This document shows positions 6,561 to 13,793 of a stretch of DNA of 19,921 nt, one piece after another. The notes beneath the pieces were generated by a model. The model ran no database searches. It saw nothing but the letters and a program-made list of their open reading frames with translations, and was not told where the DNA came from. Source of the DNA: JACDDK01 sp038198445 (GTDB lineage: Bacteria; Actinomycetota; Rubrobacteria; Rubrobacterales; Rubrobacteraceae); the NCBI GenBank assembly GCA_038198445.1, contig JBBPZZ010000058.1:1-19921 (forward strand), given 5' to 3'. How positions within the stretch are numbered: the first letter of the stretch is position 1; each line of letters starts with the position of its first letter. The position numbers were made by a program, and so were the translations under genes.

Positions 6561-8000
6561 GTGAATTCAGGTTACGTCAGGGCGGCGGATTCTCAGGCCC
6601 ATGCTCGGTGGCTTCTCGCGGACCAGGCGAGCCGGACGCTCTCGAAGGCGGGTGGGAACGAGATCCTGGCGCTGGCGGACGAGGCTCGGGTCGTTCACCT
6701 CCTGGCGCCGGTCGGAAACGTGGAACCATTACGCTGGCTGAGAGAGCAGCGGCTGGGCTCAAAGTTCTACTGGTCCGGGCGCGGAGATGGTATGGAGATA
6801 GCGGCGGTGGGCGTCGCGGACCTTCAAGAAAGTGACGCGCCCGAGACGCCAGCCACGCTACACAAGCGGCTCGCGCACTTGCTCCACCCCGGCGACACGC
6901 AAGCGCGTCCGCGGACGCGCTACTACGGGGGACTTCGCTTCGATACATCCCGAGAGTCAGGAAAGGAGTGGGAAGCGTTCGGGGCATATCGTTTCGTCCT
7001 TCCGCGTTTCGAGTTGCGCCGGGAGTCGGGAGAGTCGACGCTCGTATGTAACCTCGTACTGCCAGATGACGTGGAGAAGCTCGACGAGGTGCTGGGTCAG
7101 ATCGAGCGTTTGAATTTTCCCTTAAACTATTCCAGATTCTCGGATACCTTGCCGCGGCCCATCCACCGTACAGATACTCCAGACCTGAGTGGGTGGACGC
7201 GAAACATCGAATGTTCTCTGTCGGGCTTCGAGGAGGGGCGTCTGGACAAAGTCGTTCTCGCCCGCCGCGCCGAGTTCGAGTTCGAGGAAGACGTGGACCC
7301 CGCCCTGCTCGTCGAGAGATTGAAGGCTACTACATCGGGTTGCTTCCACTTCTACGTGGAGCCAGAGGAGGAGGCTGCGTTCGTCGGGGCTTCGCCGGAG
7401 CGGTTGTTCCGGCGCGAGGGATACTCTATCTGGAGCGAGGCCGTGGCGGGGACCAGGCCGCGCGGCGTCTCCGATGCGGACGACGATGAGTTGCGCGACG
7501 AGCTGCTCGGAAGCGCGAAAGACCTGTCGGAGCATTCCTACGTCAAAGTCAGCATAGAGGAGACGCTAAGATCGCTCTGCGACGATCTGGAGGTCGAAGA
7601 GACCACCTCGGAGATGAAGCTGGCGAGAGGACGGCACCTGGTGTCACAGGTCCGCGGGACGTTGCGCGAGGGTGTTACGGACGCCGAAGTCCTGGAGGCG
7701 CTGCATCCTACGCCCGCCGTCGGCGGATATCCGAACCAGGAGGCACTGGAGGAGATCCAGTCTCTAGAAACGTTCGATAGGGGATGGTACGCTGGACCTA
7801 TCGGCTGGATCGGCGCGGACGAGGCGGAGTTCGCCGTCGGTATCCGCTCCGGACTCCTCCGGGGACGCAACCTGGCGCTGTACTCCGGGGCGGGGATCGT
7901 CGCCGGTTCGACACCCGAAGGAGAATGGGCGGAGATCGAACAAAAAATCGGTGACTTCACCAGGGTGTTCGGGCTTGAACCCACCGACACCGCGACTTAA
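6561..8000 (+). CDS. menF: Isochorismate synthase, first gene of the menaquinone operon
   Basis: Isomerises chorismate to isochorismate with Mg2+, the first committed step of classical menaquinone synthesis. About 479 residues. The C-terminal chorismate-binding domain is complete: LDKVVLARRAEFEF with the general-base Lys at codon 230, FVGASPERLFRREG, the acidic EAVAGTRPRG, HLVSQVRGTL, LHPTPAVGGYP, YAGPIGWIG, YSGAGIVAGSTPEGEWAEIEQK with the metal-binding glutamates. The PTPAVGG and AGPIGW blocks fit MenF/EntC/DhbC rather than anthranilate synthase. GTG 6561 is chosen because TAGGGA lies 8 bases before it. An in-frame TTG at 6540 with AGGGAG 11 bases upstream is the alternative. A possible leader with TTGATA/TACACT-like elements lies near 6477-6486. 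It overlaps menD, so translation is probably coupled. Confidence 0.93.
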   Translation: MNSGYVRAADSQAHARWLLADQASRTLSKAGGNEILALADEARVVHLLAPVGNVEPLRWLREQRLGSKFYWSGRGDGMEIAAVGVADLQESDAPETPATLHKRLAHLLHPGDTQARPRTRYYGGLRFDTSRESGKEWEAFGAYRFVLPRFELRRESGESTLVCNLVLPDDVEKLDEVLGQIERLNFPLNYSRFSDTLPRPIHRTDTPDLSGWTRNIECSLSGFEEGRLDKVVLARRAEFEFEEDVDPALLVERLKATTSGCFHFYVEPEEEAAFVGASPERLFRREGYSIWSEAVAGTRPRGVSDADDDELRDELLGSAKDLSEHSYVKVSIEETLRSLCDDLEVEETTSEMKLARGRHLVSQVRGTLREGVTDAEVLEALHPTPAVGGYPNQEALEEIQSLETFDRGWYAGPIGWIGADEAEFAVGIRSGLLRGRNLALYSGAGIVAGSTPEGEWAEIEQKIGDFTRVFGLEPTDTAT

Positions 8001-9723
8001 CCGCCTCTGGGCGGGCCTCATCGTCGAGGAGTTGATCCGTTGCGGCGTGGACTTCTTTTGCGTCGCTCCCGGTTCGCGCTCGACCCCGCTGGCCGCCGCT
8101 CTCGCCTCGAACCCGAAAGCCCGGTCTCTCATCCACTTCGACGAGCGCGGGACGGCGTTCGCCGCCCTCGGATACGCGCGCGCAACAGGACGGCCCGCCG
8201 TCTGGGTCACGACCTCCGGCACCGCCGTTGCAAACGGCCTCCCCGCCGTCGTGGAAGCCTCCGTGGACGGCGTACCGATGGTCCTGCTGACCGCCGACCG
8301 GCCGCCCGAACTTCGCCAGATCGGCGCGAACCAGACCATAGATCAGCCGGATATATTCGGCGACTACGTCCGCTGGCGCTTCGATTTCCCCGCTCCCGAC
8401 GCCAATATAGAGCCAGCGGTGGTGCTGACGACCGTGGATCAAGCCGTCTACCGCTCCCGCCGCGCCCCCGAGGGTCCCGTTCATCTCAACCTCATGTTTC
8501 GCGAACCCTTCTTGCCGGACGAGGAAGACGAACCTCACTTCGGCCCTGAAGAATGGGAGAGGAGCGATGAGCCTTACACCCGCTACGCCGACACGAAGCC
8601 GGCGGTGGACGAGGCGGAGATCGAGCGCTTATGGGAGGAGCTTCGGCCTGTCGAACGTGGACTGATCGTCGCGGGCCGCCTCTCATCCCGGAAGCAAGGC
8701 GAGGCTGTGATGCGGCTCGCCAATGCTCTGGGGTGGCCGCTCTTGCCGGACATCGGATCGCAGGTCCGGCTCGGCGCGGATTCCGGGAATGCCGTTGCTT
8801 ACTATGATGCTCTGTTGTCCAGCGAGAGCTTCGCCGGGTCGCACGCTCCGGAGGCCGTGCTGCATGTCGGGGGACGCGCGCTATCCAAGCGGCTGGAGAA
8901 GTTCGTGGCGGGTAGCCGTCCGGAGTCGTATGTAGTAGTGCGCGAGAACCCATTCCGTCTCGACCCGAGCCACCGCGTTACGCGCAGCGTCGAGTCGGAC
9001 ATCGTGGATTTCTGCGCGGCGCTCGGTGCTCTATATACATCATCCGCACTGGAGACCGGCTGGCTCTCGGAGTGGCGGGACGCATCGGAGAGTGTGGGGC
9101 GGAGCCTGGACCGGCTACTCTCGGATGATGACGCTATCAGCGAGCCACTCGTGGCGCGCCTTGTCTCTCGGCACGTCCCGGCGGAGCATGGGTTGGTCCT
9201 GGCTAGCAGCATGCCGGTACGGGATCTCGACACCTTCGCCGTCGCGGATGGCGCTCCCGTCCCGGTGGCCGCCAACCGGGGCGCGAGCGGCATAGACGGC
9301 ACCGTCGCCACGACCGCCGGGTTCGTCCACGGCTCCGGCGCGCCCGCCACGCTCGTTATCGGGGACCTGGCGCTGCTGCACGACCTGAACTCGCTGGCGA
9401 TGCTCCGCGACCTGAGCGTGGTCGTGGTGGCCGTAAATAACGATGGCGGCGGTATCTTCTCGTTCCTCCCGGTCGCCGAACACGGAGAGTTCTTCGAGTC
9501 GTACTTCGGTACGCCGCAGGGCGTCAGCTTCCGGCCGGCGGCGGAGATGTTCGGCCTCGACTATGAACAGCCCGGCGCCGTCGCGGAGTTCCTGGAGGCG
9601 TATCGCGCAGCCTGTGTCCGGGGGACATCGACCTTGATCGAAGTAAAGACCAACCGCGAGGAGAATGTGGCATTGCACCGTAAGCTCCTCGAAGAGATAA
9701 CCTCTGCGATCGGGAGGGAGTAA
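7951..9723 (+). CDS. menD: 2-succinyl-5-enolpyruvyl-6-hydroxy-3-cyclohexene-1-carboxylate (SEPHCHC) synthase
   Basis: A thiamine-diphosphate enzyme that joins isochorismate and the succinic semialdehyde unit derived from 2-oxoglutarate. At 590 residues it has normal length. The N-terminal pyrimidine domain shows VAPGSRSTPLAAAL, HFDERGTAFAALGYARATGRP (with the ThDP-activating Glu) and TTSGTAVANGLPAVVEA, then LLTADRPPELRQIGANQTIDQ. The C-terminal domain has GDLALLHDLNSL and NNDGGGIFSFLP, the ThDP/Mg motif. GTG 7951 gives a 50-base overlap with menF; an in-frame TTG at 7975 with AGGG nine bases upstream would give a 26-base overlap and a start (MNPPTPRLNRLWAGLIVEEL) closer to typical MenD. Either way the two genes overlap and are cotranscribed. 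Confidence 0.94.
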   Translation: MTSPGCSGLNPPTPRLNRLWAGLIVEELIRCGVDFFCVAPGSRSTPLAAALASNPKARSLIHFDERGTAFAALGYARATGRPAVWVTTSGTAVANGLPAVVEASVDGVPMVLLTADRPPELRQIGANQTIDQPDIFGDYVRWRFDFPAPDANIEPAVVLTTVDQAVYRSRRAPEGPVHLNLMFREPFLPDEEDEPHFGPEEWERSDEPYTRYADTKPAVDEAEIERLWEELRPVERGLIVAGRLSSRKQGEAVMRLANALGWPLLPDIGSQVRLGADSGNAVAYYDALLSSESFAGSHAPEAVLHVGGRALSKRLEKFVAGSRPESYVVVRENPFRLDPSHRVTRSVESDIVDFCAALGALYTSSALETGWLSEWRDASESVGRSLDRLLSDDDAISEPLVARLVSRHVPAEHGLVLASSMPVRDLDTFAVADGAPVPVAANRGASGIDGTVATTAGFVHGSGAPATLVIGDLALLHDLNSLAMLRDLSVVVVAVNNDGGGIFSFLPVAEHGEFFESYFGTPQGVSFRPAAEMFGLDYEQPGAVAEFLEAYRAACVRGTSTLIEVKTNREENVALHRKLLEEITSAIGRE

Positions 9724-9729
9724 TGCGTC

Positions 9730-10215
9730 GTGGCCCACGGTAAGGTAATTGAAATCATCCCGGAGTCGAGTAGCGAGGTCTTCGATACGCTCCACGACTA
9801 CCCGCGACGGCTGGAGTGGGACACCCTGCTCCAGGCGGCGTACCTGGAAGACGGCTACACGGAGGCCGTCAAGGGCTCGACCGCGGTCTGCGTCGGGAAG
9901 TGGTACCTGGGAAGCATCGCCCTCAAGACCGTATACGTGACCTTCGACCGCCCGAAAATCGCCGCCGTCAAAATGATCAACCAACCGCCCTTCTTCGGCT
10001 CCTGGGCTGCGTCGCTCCGCCACGAAGACCTCGACAACGGAGTCTCGCGGATAACCTACACTTTTCAGTTCACCGCGAAGCCTCGGTTCCTACGGTTCGC
10101 TCTGGAGCCCGTAATGTCGAAGGTATTCGAGCTGGAGACGAAGAAGCGGCTGCGAGCCCTCAAGGGACACTTCGAGCAGCGTAACAATTATGGAGAGAGC
10201 GAGCTTCCTGCGTAG
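9730..10215 (+). CDS. SRPBCC-family protein (polyketide cyclase/START-like fold) inside the men operon
   Basis: 161 residues with the SRPBCC ligand-pocket pattern: VIEIIPESSSEVFDTLHDYPRRLEWDTLLQAAYL at the N-terminus, a beta-rich middle with VTFDRPKIAAVKMI, SRITYTFQF, and a long C-terminal helix (LEPVMSKVFELETKKRLRALKGHFEQR). Members of this fold bind hydrophobic ligands in a deep cavity. No catalytic residue can be assigned and no menaquinone role is established for it. GTG 9730 follows GGGAGGGAG by 9 bases and lies 6 bases after menD. The ATG at 9723 is in another frame and stops after six codons. Its 3' end overlaps menH by 26 bases, so it is embedded in the operon and translationally coupled. 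It may handle a lipophilic quinone or intermediate; that is inference. Confidence 0.8.
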   Translation: MAHGKVIEIIPESSSEVFDTLHDYPRRLEWDTLLQAAYLEDGYTEAVKGSTAVCVGKWYLGSIALKTVYVTFDRPKIAAVKMINQPPFFGSWAASLRHEDLDNGVSRITYTFQFTAKPRFLRFALEPVMSKVFELETKKRLRALKGHFEQRNNYGESELPA

Positions 10216-10999
10216 TCTGAACTACGCGATATTCGGCGACTCCCGTCTTCCAGCGGTCCTGTTCCTGCACGGTTTCATGGGCTCGGCGGCGGACTGGTGG
10301 GGGCCGATGGACGCTCTCGCGGGAAACTACCACTGTGTAGCGGTGGACTTGCCGGGACACGGCGCGTCACTCGGATTGCCGGAGGGTGCTTACACCATTG
10401 AGGGTACGACTCGCCTGCTCCTGGGCCTACTCGACGAGGTGGAGATCCAGACCGCGACGCTAGTCGGCTACTCGATGGGCGGGCGTCTGGCGCTCTATCT
10501 CGCGCTGCGCTACCCGGAGCGTTGCGCCGGGCTCTTCCTGGAGTCCGCTTCACCGGGACTGGAAAGCGCGGAGGAACGTAGAACTCGCCGCGCATCCGAC
10601 GAAGAGAAGGCGGCGTGGCTGGAGTCCGGCGACTTCGAGAAGTTTCTGAACGACTGGTACCGGCAGCCGCTCTTCTCTTCGCTGGCGCGGGACGAGCGGT
10701 TGCTACGCGAGACTATCGATGCCCGGAGGAGCAATGATCCGGCGGAGCTTGCGAAATCTTTGCGGGGGATGGGAACGGGGAGCCAGCCTTCGCTGTGGGG
10801 AGAGCTGGCCGACCTTGAAGTTCCGACGCTCGCCGTGGTGGGAGAACTGGACGAGAAGTTCGTCGGGATCACACGCCGGATGGTGGATCTCTGCCCGAGC
10901 ATGCGAACAGTCGTGGTTCCGGGAGCGGGACACAACGTGCGCCTGGAGGTTCCGGGAGCGTATACGAGGCTACTGAAAGATTTCCTTTACTCTCTATAA
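10190..10999 (+). CDS. menH: SHCHC synthase (alpha/beta hydrolase fold)
   Basis: Eliminates pyruvate from SEPHCHC to give SHCHC, the third step of the pathway. 269 residues. It has the alpha/beta-hydrolase layout: oxyanion-hole loop FLHGFMGSAADW, VDLPGHGAS, nucleophile elbow GYSMGGRLALYLALRYPER with Ser95, lid region with LNDWYRQPLF, then VVGELDEKF with Asp221 and PGAGHNVRLE with His248. The spacing is close to that of E. coli MenH (Ser86, Asp210, His232). SASPGL after the nucleophile region and DWYxxPLF in the lid are MenH-like details that separate it from generic hydrolases. It starts inside the SRPBCC gene and is followed by menB after 8 bases. Confidence 0.9.
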   Translation: MERASFLRSLNYAIFGDSRLPAVLFLHGFMGSAADWWGPMDALAGNYHCVAVDLPGHGASLGLPEGAYTIEGTTRLLLGLLDEVEIQTATLVGYSMGGRLALYLALRYPERCAGLFLESASPGLESAEERRTRRASDEEKAAWLESGDFEKFLNDWYRQPLFSSLARDERLLRETIDARRSNDPAELAKSLRGMGTGSQPSLWGELADLEVPTLAVVGELDEKFVGITRRMVDLCPSMRTVVVPGAGHNVRLEVPGAYTRLLKDFLYSL

Positions 11000-11007
11000 T
11001 CCGGTCC

Positions 11008-11859
11008 ATGACTAACATAACGTGGGAATCAGCCGGGGAATTCGAGGACATCAAGTACGAGAAGGCGGAGGGGATCGCGAAGATCACCATAAACCGTCCC
11101 AAAGTCCGCAACGCTTTCCGTCCGCTTACGGTGAGAGAGATGCAGCGGGCGCTGGAGAATGCCCGCGAAGACCACGAGGTCGGGGTCATAATCCTGACCG
11201 GCGAGGGGCCGGACGCTTTCTGCTCCGGCGGCGACCAGAAGGTGCGGGGGGACGCCGGATATCTGGAAGACCCCAATGATCCGCGGCGTACTCCCGGAGG
11301 CGCGTCGGTCGGACGCTTCGACGTCACGGACCTGCACGTCCAGATCCGTCGCTGCCCCAAACCCGTCGTGGCGATGGTCGCCGGATACGCGGTCGGCGGA
11401 GGCCACGTCCTGCACGTCGTCTGCGACCTCACCATCGCCGCGGATAACGCGAAGTTCGGGCAGGTCGGGCCGAAGGTCGGCAGCTTCGATGGTGGTTTCG
11501 GGGCCTCCGTGCTCACCCAGTTAGTGGGACCGAAGAAGGCGAAGGAGATCTGGTTCCTGTGCCGGATGTACTCGGCGGAGGAAGCCCTCGACATGGGGCT
11601 CGTGAACACGGTCGTGCCGCTCGCGGAACTGGAGACCGAGACCGTCCGGTGGTGCCGGGAGATGTTGGACCGTTCTCCGTTCGCGCTCCGGCTCTTGAAG
11701 GCGAGCTTCCACGCGCACGAGGACGGGTTCGCCGGGATACAGCAACTCGCCCACGACGCGAACCTCCTGTTCTACGGTAGCGAGGAAGCCCAGGAGGGAC
11801 GCGACGCCTATAAGGAGAAGCGTTCCCCGGACTTCTCGAAGTTCCCCCGCCGTCCGTAA
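11008..11859 (+). CDS. menB: 1,4-dihydroxy-2-naphthoyl-CoA synthase
   Basis: A crotonase-fold enzyme that closes the second ring of the naphthoquinone by Dieckmann-type cyclisation of OSB-CoA. 283 residues. Nearly every landmark of E. coli MenB is present: ITINRPKVRNAFRPLTV, DAFCSGGDQKVRGD, CPKPVVAMVAGYAVGGGHVLH, CDLTIAADNAKFGQVGPKVG, SFDGGFGAS, EIWFLCRMYSAEEALDMGLVN, and the C-terminal EGRDAYKEKRSPDFSKFPRRP. The Gly in GQVGPKVG is where type I enzymes bind bicarbonate as catalytic base; type II enzymes such as that of Mycobacterium tuberculosis carry Asp there, so this one should be bicarbonate-dependent. ATG start; menC follows after 10 bases. Confidence 0.96.
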   Translation: MTNITWESAGEFEDIKYEKAEGIAKITINRPKVRNAFRPLTVREMQRALENAREDHEVGVIILTGEGPDAFCSGGDQKVRGDAGYLEDPNDPRRTPGGASVGRFDVTDLHVQIRRCPKPVVAMVAGYAVGGGHVLHVVCDLTIAADNAKFGQVGPKVGSFDGGFGASVLTQLVGPKKAKEIWFLCRMYSAEEALDMGLVNTVVPLAELETETVRWCREMLDRSPFALRLLKASFHAHEDGFAGIQQLAHDANLLFYGSEEAQEGRDAYKEKRSPDFSKFPRRP

Positions 11860-11869
11860 GCCGGAGATC

Positions 11870-12964
11870 GTGAAGATAACCGGCCTGGATCTCTACGGCT
11901 ACACCCTGCCGCTGACCGCGCCCCTGCCGCTGGGAAACGCTACGCTTCATCACCGGGAAGGACTGCTGCTGCGGCTCGGAAGTGACGACGGTTCGACCGG
12001 GTGGGGCGAAGTCTCTCCTCTCCCCGGCTTTAGTCGCGAGAGCCTGGCCCAGGCCGCCGGTGAGTCGCACCGGTTCGCGGCGTCGCTGGTGGGCCGGGAG
12101 GTAAATGACGGATGGATCGGCCCGGACGGCCGCCTCGCCCACGAGCTGGACCGCCTGGACCCCTCCCCATCCGTCCGATTCGGTTTGGAGACCGCCGCCT
12201 GGAGTCTGCTCGCCGCGGCCCGCGGAACGACGCTGCCGGAAGCGATATCCCCCGATACGAGAGCCGCCGTACCCGTAAACGGATTGCTCAACGGAACACC
12301 CGAGCAGGTAATGGACGAAGCTCGTTGGATGCGGGACGCGGGTTACGAAGCCGTAAAGCTGAAAGTCGGAATACGTCCGGTAGTGGAAGATATAGCGCTC
12401 GTTCGCACGGCAAAGAGCGCGCTCGGCGATGGCGTCTCGCTGCGGCTGGACGCGAACCGGGCCTGGAGCTTCAAGGAAGGGGCGAGGTTCGCCCGCGACG
12501 TGTCGGAGTTGGACATCGAATACATCGAAGAACCGCTGGTGGACCCCACGGATCTTCGACGCTTCGCGGAGGTCTGTGGTATCGCGGTCGCGCTGGACGA
12601 GTCCCTGATCCACACGACCCCGGAGACACTACGGGAGCACCGCTACGCCAGCGCCGTCGTGCTCAAACCTACCCTGCTCGGCGGCATATCGCGGACGCTG
12701 CGGCTGGCGGAACAGGCGGTGGAACTCAGCATGCGGCCCGTCATAAGCGCGGCTTACGAGAGTGGTGTCGGGACGGCGGCTCTGGTGGCGCTGGCCGCCG
12801 ATATCGGTGATGTGGCGGTCCCGGCCGGCCTGGATACCTACCGGCGGCTCGCCGAAGACGTGCTGGAGCCGCGCCTTCCGCTGCCGGCGTCTCGTGTGGA
12901 TGTCCGGGAGGTCTTCAAGTCCGTGGTGGTCCGTCACAGGCTCCAACCCGTCAGGTCTCCCTGA
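11870..12964 (+). CDS. menC: o-Succinylbenzoate synthase (enolase superfamily)
   Basis: Dehydrates SHCHC to o-succinylbenzoate. 364 residues with an N-terminal capping domain (GWGEVSPLPGFSRESL loop over the active site) and a C-terminal barrel. Enolase-superfamily residues are all visible: KLKVG with Lys163 and Lys165, RLDANRAW with Asp194, IEEPL with Glu220, ALDES with Asp243, and VLKPTLLGG with Lys266. These are the two acid/base lysines and three Mg2+ ligands of the muconate-lactonising subgroup. Dipeptide epimerases share this pattern, and some actinobacterial OSBS enzymes are promiscuous N-acylamino acid racemases, but position in the men operon fixes the main role. GTG 11870 has CCGGAG about 5 bases before it. 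Confidence 0.93.
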   Translation: MKITGLDLYGYTLPLTAPLPLGNATLHHREGLLLRLGSDDGSTGWGEVSPLPGFSRESLAQAAGESHRFAASLVGREVNDGWIGPDGRLAHELDRLDPSPSVRFGLETAAWSLLAAARGTTLPEAISPDTRAAVPVNGLLNGTPEQVMDEARWMRDAGYEAVKLKVGIRPVVEDIALVRTAKSALGDGVSLRLDANRAWSFKEGARFARDVSELDIEYIEEPLVDPTDLRRFAEVCGIAVALDESLIHTTPETLREHRYASAVVLKPTLLGGISRTLRLAEQAVELSMRPVISAAYESGVGTAALVALAADIGDVAVPAGLDTYRRLAEDVLEPRLPLPASRVDVREVFKSVVVRHRLQPVRSP

Positions 12965-13106
12965 CGCTTGTGTAACGCCGGCTTGTTTTTCTCCTTATCG
13001 GGGCCTATAAAGTGTGGTGTTGATCCAGAGTGGCGGACTCACCGAGAGTCGGGCGCCTAACGCATGTGGATCTACTCGATTAAGGGACCTCCAGGAGGCG
13101 GACGGA

Positions 13107-13793
13107 TTGTCGAACCAGGATCAGCGAGTCTTGAGTGTTTTATTCACCGCCGCGTTCGCCGCTATTTTGTTAGTCGTATTCGCCGGTTCCGCGGAGGCTG
13201 GAGGCTCGAACTTCAAGGACAACTTCGACCAGTTCAACGACAACCGTTGGACCAAGAGCAGCTTCAATCTGGGCCGGAGTCAGTTGGACCCCTCCAACGT
13301 ATCCGTCCGCAACAGTAACCTCCGGATAAAGATCCCGGCCCAAAGTCTCAACGGCGGGGAGATCGAATCCAGGGCTCTCTACGGTTACGGCACCTACGTG
13401 GCCCGCATGAGGGTCCCTAACGCCCCCTCCTCGATAACCGGATTCTTTCTCTACCGGAGCCCCGACTACGAAGCCGAGCTAGACATCGAGCTGTACAACA
13501 ACAGCAGCCGCCGCGTGGACTACACTACCTACGCCAACGGGAAACAGACCCATTTCGCCGCGAAGAAGCTGCCCTTCGACGCAACCAAAGGCTTTCATAC
13601 CTATCGCATCGACTACTATCCTAGGGTGGTGAGGTTCTATGCCGACGGGAAGCTATACCAGCGGTACAAGTACGGACTGCCAGACGGAGAGATGAAGCTC
13701 CTGATCAATACCTGGTTCCCAAATTGGCTGTCCGGGCAGAAGCCCACGAAGGCTAGCGCCACGTATGTCGACTGGGTCTACTATCGCCAGTGA
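13107..13793 (+). CDS. Secreted glycoside hydrolase family 16-like protein inside the men operon
   Basis: 228 residues beginning with a Sec signal peptide (hydrophobic run VLFTAAFAAILLVVFAG, likely cleavage after SAEA). The mature part is a beta-jelly-roll: FKDNFDQFNDNRWTKSS, LRIKIPAQSLNGGEIESR, YGYGTYVARMRV, then DYEAELDIELYN with Glu124, Asp126 and Glu128, matching the GH16 ExDxE catalytic motif, and C-terminal WFPNWLSGQKPTKA plus YVDWVYYRQ. GH16 enzymes cut beta-1,3 or beta-1,4-glucans and related galactans; substrate here is unknown. The TTG at 13107 is chosen because AGGAGG (13093-13098) lies 8 bases before it and it puts the signal peptide at the N-terminus. An upstream in-frame GTG at 13014 would bury the signal. 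It overlaps menE by 29 bases. No obvious link to quinone synthesis. Confidence 0.82.
   Translation: MSNQDQRVLSVLFTAAFAAILLVVFAGSAEAGGSNFKDNFDQFNDNRWTKSSFNLGRSQLDPSNVSVRNSNLRIKIPAQSLNGGEIESRALYGYGTYVARMRVPNAPSSITGFFLYRSPDYEAELDIELYNNSSRRVDYTTYANGKQTHFAAKKLPFDATKGFHTYRIDYYPRVVRFYADGKLYQRYKYGLPDGEMKLLINTWFPNWLSGQKPTKASATYVDWVYYRQ

Noticed and set aside
9115..10023. A 302-codon minus-strand frame across menD and the SRPBCC gene
   Set aside because: Antisense shadow of menD; it contains no plausible domain and would run against a dense operon.
13014..13106. GTG 13014 as start of the GH16-like gene
   Set aside because: It would place a 31-residue hydrophilic extension before a clear signal peptide, and AGGAGG at 13093-13098 fits the TTG at 13107.
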